A DNA stretch of 64,000 nt from Ascidiaceihabitans sp047624005 (GTDB lineage Bacteria; Pseudomonadota; Alphaproteobacteria; Rhodobacterales; Rhodobacteraceae), in assembly GCA_047624005.1 (NCBI GenBank), contig JBLHPE010000004.1, positions 1 through 64,000 on the forward strand, in the 5' to 3' direction. The notes under the pieces are model-generated. The model worked only from the letters and a program-made list of their open reading frames with translations. It made no database searches and was not told where the DNA came from. Shown here in pieces: positions 25,746 through 34,030 of this stretch. The translations under genes and the position numbers were made by a program. The number at the start of each line of letters is the position of its first letter. Positions within the stretch are counted from its first letter, which is position 1.

Positions 25746-26879
25746 TTATTGCCCAGCGAGGGAAGACAGCGCATTCACGGAAGTCGCGGAGCCCGTCAAA
25801 GCAGAAATTGCTTTGTTCCACTGGGTAAACGGCGCTTCGGTCACGTAAATTGTATCGCTGTCACGGATTACAAAATCGCGCGCTTGAAACATGCCATTTG
25901 GTTGTGTCAGGTCTAAAACATAAACCAATCGCTGTGCGCCTTGCAGATCATCACGACCCATCACGACATTTGCGACTTCAGCAGGTTCATTGCGGAAGAT
26001 GAAGATACCAGTTGGATCAGCGGTTGCTGAATTTAGGCCGCCAACTTGTGCAATCGCCTCTAATGCAGACAGGTTCTGCGATTCAAACGGAACCCGCGAT
26101 TGTCCACCTGTAGCACCAAGGGCGGTAAAGGCGCGGCTGTCTTCCTCTACCAGAATTCGGTCGCCACCGCGCAAGGCGATGTCCAATTCAGGATGATCAT
26201 AAAGATCTTGGAACCAGATCTTACCACGTTCTTTGCCACGGATAACTGTAATCTGGGCAATTTCGGGCGCGATTGTCACACCGCCAGCGCGGGCCAGCAT
26301 TGTGGATAATGTGCGTGTTGGGCGTTCGATGGCAAACACGCCTTGGCCCCCAATGGAACCGATCAGGGAAACGGTTGACCCGTCGCCCGCAACGCGGCGC
26401 ACCTGAACTTGGGGGTCAGGAGTTTGTTCTGCCAGCTTTGATGTGATGATGCGGCGAATGGCTTCGGGCGAATTGCCAGAAGCGCGAATACGTCCCGCGT
26501 ACGGCACAAAGATAAAACCCGAACCGTCAACTTGGACTTCTTCTAGGATCGTGGCGCTTGAGCCTTCGGTCGACAACAAGCCGTCATCAACGTTTTCCCA
26601 GATCGTCAGACCCAAAATGTCGCCGGGGCGAATGATGTCCGATCCAAGGGTAGCTGCATTTTTGAAAGCGTCTGAAAAACCCAAAGCGGGTGTAATGGCC
26701 GTGGCACGTGTCACACGATCATTGACCGACACGATAAACGCGTCGCCCTCTTGTTGCACAGACCCTTTATAGATCTGGCGTTTGTTCGGGCCAACTTGGG
26801 GCAAGCCACAAGATGACATTACGGCCAAGGCCGCAATCATAGCAATGGGACGCGCCCAGCGAATACCTGTTAAAGTCAC
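25746..26879 (-). CDS. Polysaccharide export lipoprotein (KpsD/Wza-like)
   Basis: A 377-aa outer-membrane channel protein of the polysaccharide export family. The N-terminus has a lipobox, VMSSCG (lipidation Cys near residue 24). It is followed by the export domain with IIRPGDILGLTIWENVDDG and VDGSGFIFVPYAGRI (about residues 80-175), then SLBB-type beta-grasp segments (IGSIGGQGVFAI; VGGLNSATADPTGIFIFR). It should form the exit pore for the capsule. The start is a GTG at 26879 with CGGAG four bases upstream. It lies between kpsS and kpsC, so the name KpsD is reasonable by context; similarity to Wza is structural. The ABC exporter genes (kpsM, kpsT, kpsE) are not here. Confidence 0.88.
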   Translation of the reverse strand: MTLTGIRWARPIAMIAALAVMSSCGLPQVGPNKRQIYKGSVQQEGDAFIVSVNDRVTRATAITPALGFSDAFKNAATLGSDIIRPGDILGLTIWENVDDGLLSTEGSSATILEEVQVDGSGFIFVPYAGRIRASGNSPEAIRRIITSKLAEQTPDPQVQVRRVAGDGSTVSLIGSIGGQGVFAIERPTRTLSTMLARAGGVTIAPEIAQITVIRGKERGKIWFQDLYDHPELDIALRGGDRILVEEDSRAFTALGATGGQSRVPFESQNLSALEAIAQVGGLNSATADPTGIFIFRNEPAEVANVVMGRDDLQGAQRLVYVLDLTQPNGMFQARDFVIRDSDTIYVTEAPFTQWNKAISALTGSATSVNALSSLAGQ

Positions 26880-26920
26880 TGCTCCGGTCTCCTCGACCTA
26901 TATCTGTTCTGCCTCAGTCC

Positions 26921-26936
26921 ATCGGGTTTTCCCGAT
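26921..26936. other. Hairpin between kpsS and kpsD-like gene
   Basis: A perfect 6-bp inverted repeat with a four-base loop, ATCGGG-TTTT-CCCGAT, within the 139-bp gap between kpsS and the export gene. No T-run follows on the minus strand. It may set mRNA levels within the operon, or mark a separate promoter region for the second gene. Confidence 0.4.
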
Positions 26937-27018
26937 TGGTTGCGACGGTTTGCCCGACGCGATTTGGTCTAACTTAACGGAATCCATAATCAATTGCTAC
27001 CGCTAGGGGTGGTGTTCC

Positions 27019-28308
27019 TTAATCAACAAGACGCAACTGTTGCCTTGGTGCCGCTGTGCCATGTTCCAGTTCGTCGTACGGGTCTTCCGAGGATAGCATC
27101 ATATCAACCACTTGGCGCATCAGTTGGCGTCGGCCACGGGCGGAGTAAAACCCACCGGGCAATTGACTGGTTTCCAACAGGTAGCGACGAAAATCTTTGT
27201 AGGCACGGTTGTCGGGGCGGCTGGCACCTGCGAAAAATTCTGGCAACGGTTGGTCAGACACAAATTCGGGTTGGGTGTAAACAGCGCTGCCAAACACCTT
27301 CAATGGAATGCCGCGCCACAGCACTTGCAATGCAGCGGTCGAATTGACGGTGACGGCAGTGCGCGCATCATTCAACAGTTGGGCCAACTTGCCCCCCCGC
27401 ACAAAATGAACGCGGTTGGTAACGCCGTATTTTTTCGACATTTCGCGGATGCTGCGGCGCAGTGGGGCACGACCATCTTCCAACGGATGCGCTTTGAAAA
27501 CCAAATGGTGGTGCTGGGGTGCACCTTTGGCAAAGCCTTCTATGACCAAATCAAGGAAGTCGGGCATTGTCTCGAAAGGAGAATGTTCTTGGAAACTGCT
27601 GTCATGCTCAAGCTGCAACAGGGCCAAATGATAGGGAAACCCCCCGTATTTGATGCGCAATGTGGAAATGCGCCGCTCGATTGCTTGCCACGGCATCAAT
27701 ATCAATCGGGTCAAATACAGCTGAAATTCTTTGGTTACACTTAGGTCGCGATGGGGGCGAAAGTTGCGATAATCGCCATTCCGGAACATCACAAACCAAT
27801 GATATAGGGCACCGTAAAACACGTGATGGCGCATGTCGCCCCACCGCGCAGGAGGCAGTGGCGTTTCCATATCGGAGTTGGCCAGTGCCTTTTGCATCTG
27901 TGGGATCGTCATGTCCATCAGGCGGGAATTGCCGTTTGTGCCACCGCGTTCATAGGTGATCCAAAAGGGGCGCATGTAGCCTTCTTCAAACACATGCACG
28001 CCAATGCCGCGTCGTTTGGCTTCTGCCACGGCCGACGCATGAATAGGACGGGTATCGCCATATAAAACGATATCAGTGACCCCCTTGTCTTCGATCAGGT
28101 CAACAAAGGTCTGCGCCCACTCGTCCGTCTTGCCACGAAATGGAATGTATGTGCTGGGATGGAACCAGAATGCACGGTCCCCTGCATTAAATCCAACACG
28201 CCACACCTGTGACCCCGCCTTGCGCAACATGCGGCCAAGGCGATTAAAAAACGGTCCATGTGGTCCCTGAAGGAACAAAAAGACCCGATTTTCTGGCGTA
28301 GTGTGCAA
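27019..28308 (-). CDS. kpsS: Capsule polysaccharide linker synthesis protein KpsS (Kdo transferase)
   Basis: A 429-aa protein of the KpsS family, which adds the first Kdo to the lipid anchor of group 2-type capsules. It begins RVFLFLQGPHGPFFNRLGRML, and has GDTRPIH, HVFEEGYMRPFWITYERGG and the Kdo-transferase stretch HHLVFKAHPLEDGRAPLRR, then TVNSTAALQVLWRGIPLKVFG. The start is TTG at 28308 with AGAGGA seven bases upstream. The ATG at 28313-28315 is in another frame. First gene of the capsule operon, divergent from ribE. Confidence 0.93.
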   Translation of the reverse strand: MHTTPENRVFLFLQGPHGPFFNRLGRMLRKAGSQVWRVGFNAGDRAFWFHPSTYIPFRGKTDEWAQTFVDLIEDKGVTDIVLYGDTRPIHASAVAEAKRRGIGVHVFEEGYMRPFWITYERGGTNGNSRLMDMTIPQMQKALANSDMETPLPPARWGDMRHHVFYGALYHWFVMFRNGDYRNFRPHRDLSVTKEFQLYLTRLILMPWQAIERRISTLRIKYGGFPYHLALLQLEHDSSFQEHSPFETMPDFLDLVIEGFAKGAPQHHHLVFKAHPLEDGRAPLRRSIREMSKKYGVTNRVHFVRGGKLAQLLNDARTAVTVNSTAALQVLWRGIPLKVFGSAVYTQPEFVSDQPLPEFFAGASRPDNRAYKDFRRYLLETSQLPGGFYSARGRRQLMRQVVDMMLSSEDPYDELEHGTAAPRQQLRLVD

Positions 28309-28338
28309 TGTGCATCCTCTAAAAATGACTTAACCAAT

Positions 28339-28366
28339 AGCCAATTAACACCATTTAAACTTGGCT
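28339..28366. promoter_or_regulatory. Inverted repeat in kpsS/ribE divergent promoter region
   Basis: AGCCAA and TTGGCT, 16 bases apart, form a perfect inverted repeat in AT-rich sequence about 31 bases upstream of the kpsS start. It may be a regulator site for the capsule operon. I found no FMN riboswitch in this 209-bp gap and no sure promoter. Confidence 0.25.
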
Positions 28367-28517
28367 AAAATATGGCTTATGGAAACAGTACTCTAGCTTT
28401 GTTGTGATTGGCAGGGGAACTGACTCTATTGCCGCGCAAAATCAGTTTGATACCGGCCCACCTTGTCAGATCACCCCATCACCGCTACCTCAGGGACAAC
28501 GCAAATGGAGACACCCC

Positions 28518-29105
28518 ATGTTCACAGGCATCGTAACCGACCTAGGCACCATCGTATCCCTTGATCAACAAGGCGACCTGCGGGCCCGTATCCAAACCGG
28601 ATATGACACTGCGGGCATCGATATGGGGGCGTCTATTGCTTCGGATGGTGTGTGTTTGACCGTCGTTGATTTGGGTCCCGATTGGTATGACGTACAGATC
28701 AGTGCCGAAACGGTGAATAAGACCAATGTGGGCGCATGGACGGTTGGTAAACGCGTCAATCTGGAACGCGCTTTAAAGGTTGGCGACGAACTTGGCGGTC
28801 ACATCGTATCTGGTCACGTAGATGGCGTGGCCGAAGTGATCAGCATCGTGGACGAAGGCGACAGCACCCGTGTGCAAATGCGTGCTCCTGATGATTTGGC
28901 CCGCTTCATTGCATCCAAAGGGTCTGTGGCATTAAACGGCACATCGCTGACAGTGAACGAAGTGCAGGGCAACATATTCGGCATCAACTTTATCCCTCAC
29001 ACCAAAGAGGTGACGACTTGGGGCGACGTGGCCCTAGGCGATGCGGTCAACCTAGAGATCGACACGCTGGCCCGCTATGTCGCACGTCTGGCCGAAGCAG
29101 GGTAA
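28518..29105 (+). CDS. ribE: Riboflavin synthase alpha chain
   Basis: A 195-aa enzyme that dismutates two molecules of dimethyl-ribityllumazine into riboflavin and the pyrimidine that RibH reuses. It has two repeated lumazine-binding barrels: MFTGIVTDLGTIVSL at the N-terminus and, after GGHIVSGHVDGVAEV, the second from about residue 97, with the ALNGTSLTVNEV region. The protein is expected to start at MFTGIV; an upstream in-frame start at 28404 would add unrelated residues. First gene of ribE-ribBX-ribH-nusB. Confidence 0.95.
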   Translation: MFTGIVTDLGTIVSLDQQGDLRARIQTGYDTAGIDMGASIASDGVCLTVVDLGPDWYDVQISAETVNKTNVGAWTVGKRVNLERALKVGDELGGHIVSGHVDGVAEVISIVDEGDSTRVQMRAPDDLARFIASKGSVALNGTSLTVNEVQGNIFGINFIPHTKEVTTWGDVALGDAVNLEIDTLARYVARLAEAG

Positions 29106-29179
29106 CGCCGCAGCGTCGTTGCTGGCCTTGGCCTCTATGCTCCGGTATGAAGCAAGGGAATCTGACCTAAGGTAGTGCC

Positions 29180-30301
29180 ATGAGCTTTGAGACCCCTGGA
29201 CCCGTTGAAACCGATCTGGCCACTGCGATTTCCCCGATCGAGGATATCATCGCAGACGCCAAAGCTGGCCGTATGTTCATTCTTGTCGATCACGAGGACC
29301 GCGAGAACGAAGGCGATCTGGTAATTCCTGCAAACTTCGCCGACGCTGATGCGATCAACTTTATGGCCACACACGGACGTGGTTTGATCTGCGTCACGTT
29401 GCCGGCAGAACGGATTGAGGAACTGGGCCTGCCAATGATGGCAATGCACAACTCATCGCGTCACGAAACCGCATTCACTGTTTCAATCGAAGCACGTGAA
29501 GGCGTCACCACTGGTATCTCAGCAGGCGACCGCGCTTTGACGGTGGCGACTGTTATCAACCCCGAAATGACATCAGCCGACATCGCCACACCGGGCCACG
29601 TCTTCCCCCTACGCGCCCGTCAGGGCGGCGTTCTGGTGCGTGCAGGACATACCGAAGCGGGCTGCGATGTGTCGCGCCTTGCTGGGCATTACCCATCTTC
29701 GGTGATCTGCGAGATCATGCGGCCTGACGGCGAAATGGCACGCCTGCCGGATCTGATCGAATACGCGAAAGACCATAACCTCAAAATCGGGACCATCAGC
29801 GACTTGATCGCATATCGTCGCCGCCACGATAATCTTGTGGTGGAAACGGACGCCCGTACGATCACCTCTGAACACGGTGGCGAATGGAACATGCGCATTT
29901 TCACCGATCAGACTTACGGCATTGAACATGTTGTGATGACCAAAGGCGACATCAGTACAAGCGAACCTGTCCTTGTGCGCACCCACGCGATGAACGAAGT
30001 CAGCGATATCCTTGGGCTTGGCACCAAATCCGTTGGCGAACTTCCCCGCGCGATGGAGATTATCGCGAACGAAGGGCGTGGTGTCATTTGCCTGTTCCGC
30101 CAACCGCGCAAAGAACTTTTCAGCAGCGATGAAGATGGACCCAAAGTTGTGAAAAATACAGGGCTCGGCGCACAAATGCTTGCGAAATTGGGACTTACTA
30201 AACTGACGTTACTTACAGATAGCCCAATGACCACCTATGTGGGGCTTGAGGCATATGGGTTAGAGATCACCGGTACACGTCCGATTATGGGAAAAAGCTA
30301 A
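29180..30301 (+). CDS. ribB: Dihydroxybutanone-phosphate synthase with degenerate GTP cyclohydrolase II-like half (RibBX type)
   Basis: A 373-aa protein. Residues 1-215 are a complete dihydroxybutanone-4-phosphate synthase, with the acidic loop DHEDRENEGDLV, THGRGLICV and the GHTEAGCDVSRLAG motif. The C-terminal 155 residues align with GTP cyclohydrolase II, but its zinc site is gone: the place where RibA has three cysteines reads LVRTHAMNEVSDILGLG and has none. It therefore should not cleave GTP. Such RibBX fusions are described in Proteobacteria; a separate RibA must be encoded elsewhere. AAGG precedes the ATG. It overlaps ribH by one base. It is often annotated ribBA, which would overstate its activity. 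Confidence 0.92.
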   Translation: MSFETPGPVETDLATAISPIEDIIADAKAGRMFILVDHEDRENEGDLVIPANFADADAINFMATHGRGLICVTLPAERIEELGLPMMAMHNSSRHETAFTVSIEAREGVTTGISAGDRALTVATVINPEMTSADIATPGHVFPLRARQGGVLVRAGHTEAGCDVSRLAGHYPSSVICEIMRPDGEMARLPDLIEYAKDHNLKIGTISDLIAYRRRHDNLVVETDARTITSEHGGEWNMRIFTDQTYGIEHVVMTKGDISTSEPVLVRTHAMNEVSDILGLGTKSVGELPRAMEIIANEGRGVICLFRQPRKELFSSDEDGPKVVKNTGLGAQMLAKLGLTKLTLLTDSPMTTYVGLEAYGLEITGTRPIMGKS

Positions 30302-30852
30302 TGGCATCTGCAGAACAACACCACATCCTTGAGCGGCCAACGTTCGAAAAGTCTGTTAAGCTTCTGATTGTCGTCTCGCCCTATTACAAAGATATCGCTG
30401 ACAATATGGTCGCAGGGGCCAAGGCAGAAATCGAAGCCGCTGGTGGCACTTGGGATTTGGTCGAAATGCCGGGTGCACTGGAGATTCCAACTGCGATTGG
30501 CATTTCAGACAGACGCAGTAGTTTCGATGGCTATGTTGCTTTGGGTTGCGTTATTCGCGGCGAAACGACCCACTACGACACGGTCTGCAATGATAGTTCC
30601 AACGCTATCCAGTTCCTCGGATTACAGGGGCTTTGCATCGGCAATGGCATCCTGACCGTCGAAAACCGCAAACAGGCCGAAGTCCGCGCCGACCCCAAAG
30701 ATCAAAACAAAGGGGGCGGTGCCGCCGCTGCCGCCTTGCATCTGATTGCACTCGGCCGTAAGTGGGGCAACCAAAGCAAAGGTATCGGATTTAAACCTGC
30801 CTCGGAAAACATCCTGATGGCGGGCAATACAGGCGGAAATACAACAGCATGA
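30301..30852 (+). CDS. ribH: 6,7-dimethyl-8-ribityllumazine synthase
   Basis: A 183-aa enzyme, the penultimate step of riboflavin synthesis, which joins dihydroxybutanone phosphate to the ribityl pyrimidine. The family motifs are present in order: VVSPYYKDIADNM, MPGALEIPTAIG and GCVIRGETTHYDTVCNDSS, whose His is the catalytic base. The region GNGILTVENRKQAEVRAD closes the active site. It has a longer tail (about 25 residues) than the shortest members. The start codon overlaps the previous stop by one base, so the genes are coupled. Confidence 0.95.
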   Translation: MASAEQHHILERPTFEKSVKLLIVVSPYYKDIADNMVAGAKAEIEAAGGTWDLVEMPGALEIPTAIGISDRRSSFDGYVALGCVIRGETTHYDTVCNDSSNAIQFLGLQGLCIGNGILTVENRKQAEVRADPKDQNKGGGAAAAALHLIALGRKWGNQSKGIGFKPASENILMAGNTGGNTTA

Positions 30853-31331
30853 GCGGCGTTCACTCAAATCTATCTGGCAACCAGCGGCGCAAAATGCGTT
30901 CGGCCTCGCGGCTTTATGCGGTGCAAGCCCTGTTCCAGATGGAACACTCTTCCCAAACCATCGATATCGTACGGGTCGAGTTCCTGAACTATAGGTTCGG
31001 TGAAACCTATGAGGGTGCGCAGATGGAGGATGGTGATATCGACCATTTTACCCGCGTTCTTGAAGACTCGGTTAATTATCAAGCGCAAATCGATCAACAA
31101 ACGGATCGTGCTTTGGTTGCGAAATGGCCATTGGGCCGTATCGATCCGACGCTACGGGCTTTGTTCCGTGCCGCTGGCGGTGAAATGCGCGACATGTCTA
31201 TCCCGCCCAAGGTGGTGATCAAAGAATATGTCGACGTGGCAGCTGCGTTTTTCCCAGATGGCAAAGAACCTAGCTTTGTGAATGCCGTGCTTGACCATAT
31301 GGCGCGCGAAGAACGGGCCGCCGAGTTTTAA
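30849..31331 (+). CDS. nusB: Transcription antitermination factor NusB
   Basis: A 160-aa all-helical RNA-binding protein that acts with NusE at boxA sites in rRNA transcription. It has SASRLYAVQALFQME near the N-terminus and the C-terminal signatures PKVVIKEYVDVAAAF and FVNAVLDHMAREER. The location after ribH is the classic proteobacterial order, and it overlaps ribH by four bases (ATGA). Confidence 0.95.
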   Translation: MSGVHSNLSGNQRRKMRSASRLYAVQALFQMEHSSQTIDIVRVEFLNYRFGETYEGAQMEDGDIDHFTRVLEDSVNYQAQIDQQTDRALVAKWPLGRIDPTLRALFRAAGGEMRDMSIPPKVVIKEYVDVAAAFFPDGKEPSFVNAVLDHMAREERAAEF

Positions 31332-31370
31332 AAACAGGTATTTTAATCTAACCAATCAAGGGTGTTCATA

Positions 31371-32339
31371 ATGCGGGCGATGCAAGTTGTAGAACTGGGC
31401 CAGCCACTGCAGATGAACGAGGTGGCGATGCCAACCCCTGCCGCTGGCGAAGTTCTGGTGCGCATCCACACCTGCGGTCTGAATTTTGGCGATCTGTTGA
31501 TCATCAAAGGCACCTATCAAGAAAAGCCGCCGCTTCCTGCCACCATCGGGATGGAGATTTGTGGCACGATCACGGCGCTGGGCGACGGGGTCACCCACCT
31601 TAAAGTCGGACAAAGAATTGGTGCCTATTCAGGTGTTGGCGGTTTGGCCGATTATGCCGCAATATCCGCTGATATCTGCGTACCACTGCCGGATGATATG
31701 AACACCGTCGATGCGGCTGCATTTCTAATCGCATATGGGACAAGCCACGTCGCGCTAGATTACAAAGCACATTTGAAAGCAGGCGAGCGGCTTTTGGTTC
31801 TTGGGGCGTCAGGCGGCGTTGGCCTAACAGCGGTCGAGTTGGGTAAACTGATGGGCGCCGAAGTCATCGCCTGTGCACGCGGTGCTGAAAAGCTGGCCAT
31901 CTGCAAAAAGGCAGGGGCTGATCATCTGATTAACTCTGAAACCGACGATATCCGTAAGATTGTGAAATCCCTGGGCGGCGCTGACGTTGTCTATGATCCG
32001 ATTGGCGGCGATCAATTCAAAGCGGCCATGCGGGCCTGCAATCCTGAAGCACGGATTTTGCCGCTTGGCTTTGCGTCTGGCGAAGTGCCGCAAATCCCAG
32101 CCAATCATTTACTGGTCAAAAACCTGACGATCATCGGATTTTATTGGGGCGGTTATACCCGTGTGAACCCAAAGGTTCTAACTGACAGTTTTGCCACCCT
32201 GATCGACTGGTACAGCGCTGGGAAAATCAAACCACACATCAGTGCGACACTGCCGCTTGAACAAGCCAACGAGGCGCTGGAACTGTTACGTTCACGCAAA
32301 GCGACGGGCAAAGTTGTTGTTGAGATCTTTAAAACTTAA
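31371..32339 (+). CDS. NADPH:quinone oxidoreductase / zinc-free alcohol dehydrogenase family
   Basis: A 322-aa protein of the quinone-oxidoreductase branch of medium-chain dehydrogenases. It has the N-terminal catalytic fold with HTCGLNFGDLLIIKGTYQ and then GASGGVGLTAVELGKLMGA as the nucleotide-binding motif (near residue 145), followed by DVVYDPIGGDQF. No cysteines or histidines stand at zinc positions, as expected for the quinone branch. The ATG at 31371 has AAGGG upstream; a GTG nine bases before is possible. The substrate is unknown. It follows nusB by 39 bases and may be co-transcribed. Confidence 0.88.
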   Translation: MRAMQVVELGQPLQMNEVAMPTPAAGEVLVRIHTCGLNFGDLLIIKGTYQEKPPLPATIGMEICGTITALGDGVTHLKVGQRIGAYSGVGGLADYAAISADICVPLPDDMNTVDAAAFLIAYGTSHVALDYKAHLKAGERLLVLGASGGVGLTAVELGKLMGAEVIACARGAEKLAICKKAGADHLINSETDDIRKIVKSLGGADVVYDPIGGDQFKAAMRACNPEARILPLGFASGEVPQIPANHLLVKNLTIIGFYWGGYTRVNPKVLTDSFATLIDWYSAGKIKPHISATLPLEQANEALELLRSRKATGKVVVEIFKT

Positions 32340-32415
32340 GCAATCGTTAATCGCTTTGGCCAAAGGTTAACGCGGGGCATTGGTTAATCAGGTGTGAATG
32401 GGTCTGAGATCAGTG

Positions 32416-32523
32416 AAATGTACAATTAGGCCCCTCGAATTGTACAAATCTTCAAAATTGGGCCGATTCACTCGAAGTTTCATGGCATAAAATGTACAAT
32501 TTTGGGGGTCGTTTTGTACAGTT
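32416..32523. repeat. Palindromic element with four TGTACA sites
   Basis: In the 212-bp gap between two convergent genes. TGTACA occurs at 32419, 32441, 32493 and 32515: two pairs, each 22 bp apart. The first pair gives a perfect 9-bp hairpin, TGTACAATT, a 10-nt loop, AATTGTACA. The second gives a 7-bp hairpin, TGTACAA with TTGTACA. The loops carry CCCC and GGGGG and could pair with each other. The outer ends also form an inverted repeat, so the whole may be a small mobile or structural element. No T-run, so not a plain terminator. Function unknown. Confidence 0.6.
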
Positions 32524-32551
32524 TTGTCAATATGGCTTTGCGAACGGTGCG

Positions 32552-33529
32552 TTAACGCCCCTTCATCTTGCCCCGCACCAATGTACGCTTTTTCTGTGCC
32601 TCGCGCAGATAGACAAACACCCCAGATGCAAGGATCATCGCGATCCCAATCCAGACTTCCAAGACAGGCAGATCCGCAAAAATCACCCACCCCCAAAACA
32701 CTGCTAAGGGCAGTCCGATATATTCAAACGGGGCGACTGTGGCCGCATCTGCTAATCTGTAGGCTTGGCTTAACGCATAACCGATAAGCGCTGAATTTAG
32801 ACCCAAGACCCCGAACAACCAATAGTCGCTTTGAGCGGGCCAAACCCATGCGCGTAGCAGGAATTGGACGGATGCATTGTCTGATCCTTCCGCAAATCGA
32901 CCATCCCCAGCAATCAGATAAAATCCAATGGAAACAAAGATAAACATGCCTTGTATATAGACTGACAGGGCCGATGCTTTGCTTTCCACCCCCAACTTTC
33001 GCGTCATCAATTGGTTCAGCGCATAAGTGAGGGCAGCAAGCACTGGCAGCAGCAGGATAAGACGCGAAGCCCCCAAGGTATCGACGCCCTCCCACGGCCT
33101 TTGCATGATGATCACACCGACAAATCCAAAGACGACAGCACCAAGACGCAGTGGCCCCACCTTCTCGCCCAACACAGGGATCGACAGCAGCGTGATGAAC
33201 AATGGTGCTGCGAAGAAAAGTGCAGTTGCATCAGCCAGCGGGATCGCGGCCAAGGCAAGGAAAAATGCCATATTTGAGGTAACAATCAGAAGTCCGCGCA
33301 CAGCATGCAAAAGCGGCTGTTTGGTGCGCAAGATATGCCATCCACCCTCCATCTGAACAAAAATTAGACTGAACAAAATTCCGATGAAGGACCGAACGAA
33401 AACCATCTCGTGCAGGGGGTAACCGCCTGACAGCTGTTTGATCATCATGTCATTGATAGAAATACAAAAAACGCCACCTAAGACGAAAAGGATTCCAAGA
33501 TTTGCGTTGTTCTGAGGGGCAGTTGTCAT
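32552..33529 (-). CDS. Drug/metabolite transporter (EamA family)
   Basis: A 325-aa inner-membrane protein with ten predicted membrane helices in two homologous EamA halves, typical of the DMT superfamily (e.g. the RarD/YdcZ-like group). Helix 1 starts NLGILFVLGGVFCISINDMMI; the first half ends with LGAVVFGFVGVIIMQRP and the second with WIGIAMILASGVFVYLRE. Such proteins export or import small metabolites; the substrate is not predictable. It ends 29 bases beyond the palindromic element and is alone on its strand. Confidence 0.88.
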   Translation of the reverse strand: MTTAPQNNANLGILFVLGGVFCISINDMMIKQLSGGYPLHEMVFVRSFIGILFSLIFVQMEGGWHILRTKQPLLHAVRGLLIVTSNMAFFLALAAIPLADATALFFAAPLFITLLSIPVLGEKVGPLRLGAVVFGFVGVIIMQRPWEGVDTLGASRLILLLPVLAALTYALNQLMTRKLGVESKASALSVYIQGMFIFVSIGFYLIAGDGRFAEGSDNASVQFLLRAWVWPAQSDYWLFGVLGLNSALIGYALSQAYRLADAATVAPFEYIGLPLAVFWGWVIFADLPVLEVWIGIAMILASGVFVYLREAQKKRTLVRGKMKGR

Positions 33530-34030
33530 GGTTTTAGGCCTATCATGGAAAACAATTTCGGCAATAGGATTGTATCCGGGAGTCGCAGAAAAATTCGTTG
33601 CGCGAAAATGGGGCTAAGTTGGAAGAAAACAAACCATATTGGCTGAATTCGCTCCAAGTCGCTGAGGTTTGCGCGGCTCTGCTTATACCTTCGGTCCCAA
33701 AATAATGGACCTCCGATGTCACTGAGATGGCAGATAACCCTAAGGAGAGGCTTAACGCGATATCGGTGCAAAGATGGGCCGGTTGAAAAAATTAGTAGCT
33801 GATAGATAAATTTATAATTAAAATCAATATCTTACAATTGCATTTCTAAGTTCTGTTGGGCGGATTTTCAATGGTATCCAAGATCAACTTGAGTATACAG
33901 CAGAGTTCCAGAGAAAGAGCAGTTGGGGCAGTTTGAGCAGTAAAGGATAATGCGAAGCCAGTGTGCATTTCTGCACTGGTCTCTGGGCTGGGACATCCGT
34001 AGTTTACATTAACCTCTGGTGGAGACCAAA
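33530..34030. other. 500-bp gap without recognisable gene; leader hairpin before ABC exporter
   Basis: The largest non-coding stretch of the window, AT-rich in the middle (33780-33850). Short open frames here lack codon structure. Near the right end, 33958-33979, a stem CCAGTGTGCA / TGCACTGG with a two-base bulge forms in the leader of the ABC exporter mRNA; it lies about 50 bases upstream of the start. I see no tRNA or repeat of the known family. The gap should hold the divergent promoters of the transporter genes on either side. Confidence 0.5.

Noticed and set aside
28404..28517. FMN riboswitch upstream of ribE
   Set aside because: The conserved RFN blocks are not present in the leader; only a short untranslated stretch without the typical stems can be seen.
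33526..33771. Possible 81-aa gene upstream of the drug/metabolite transporter
   Set aside because: No ribosome site, no known motif and an overlap with the transporter start; composition looks non-coding.
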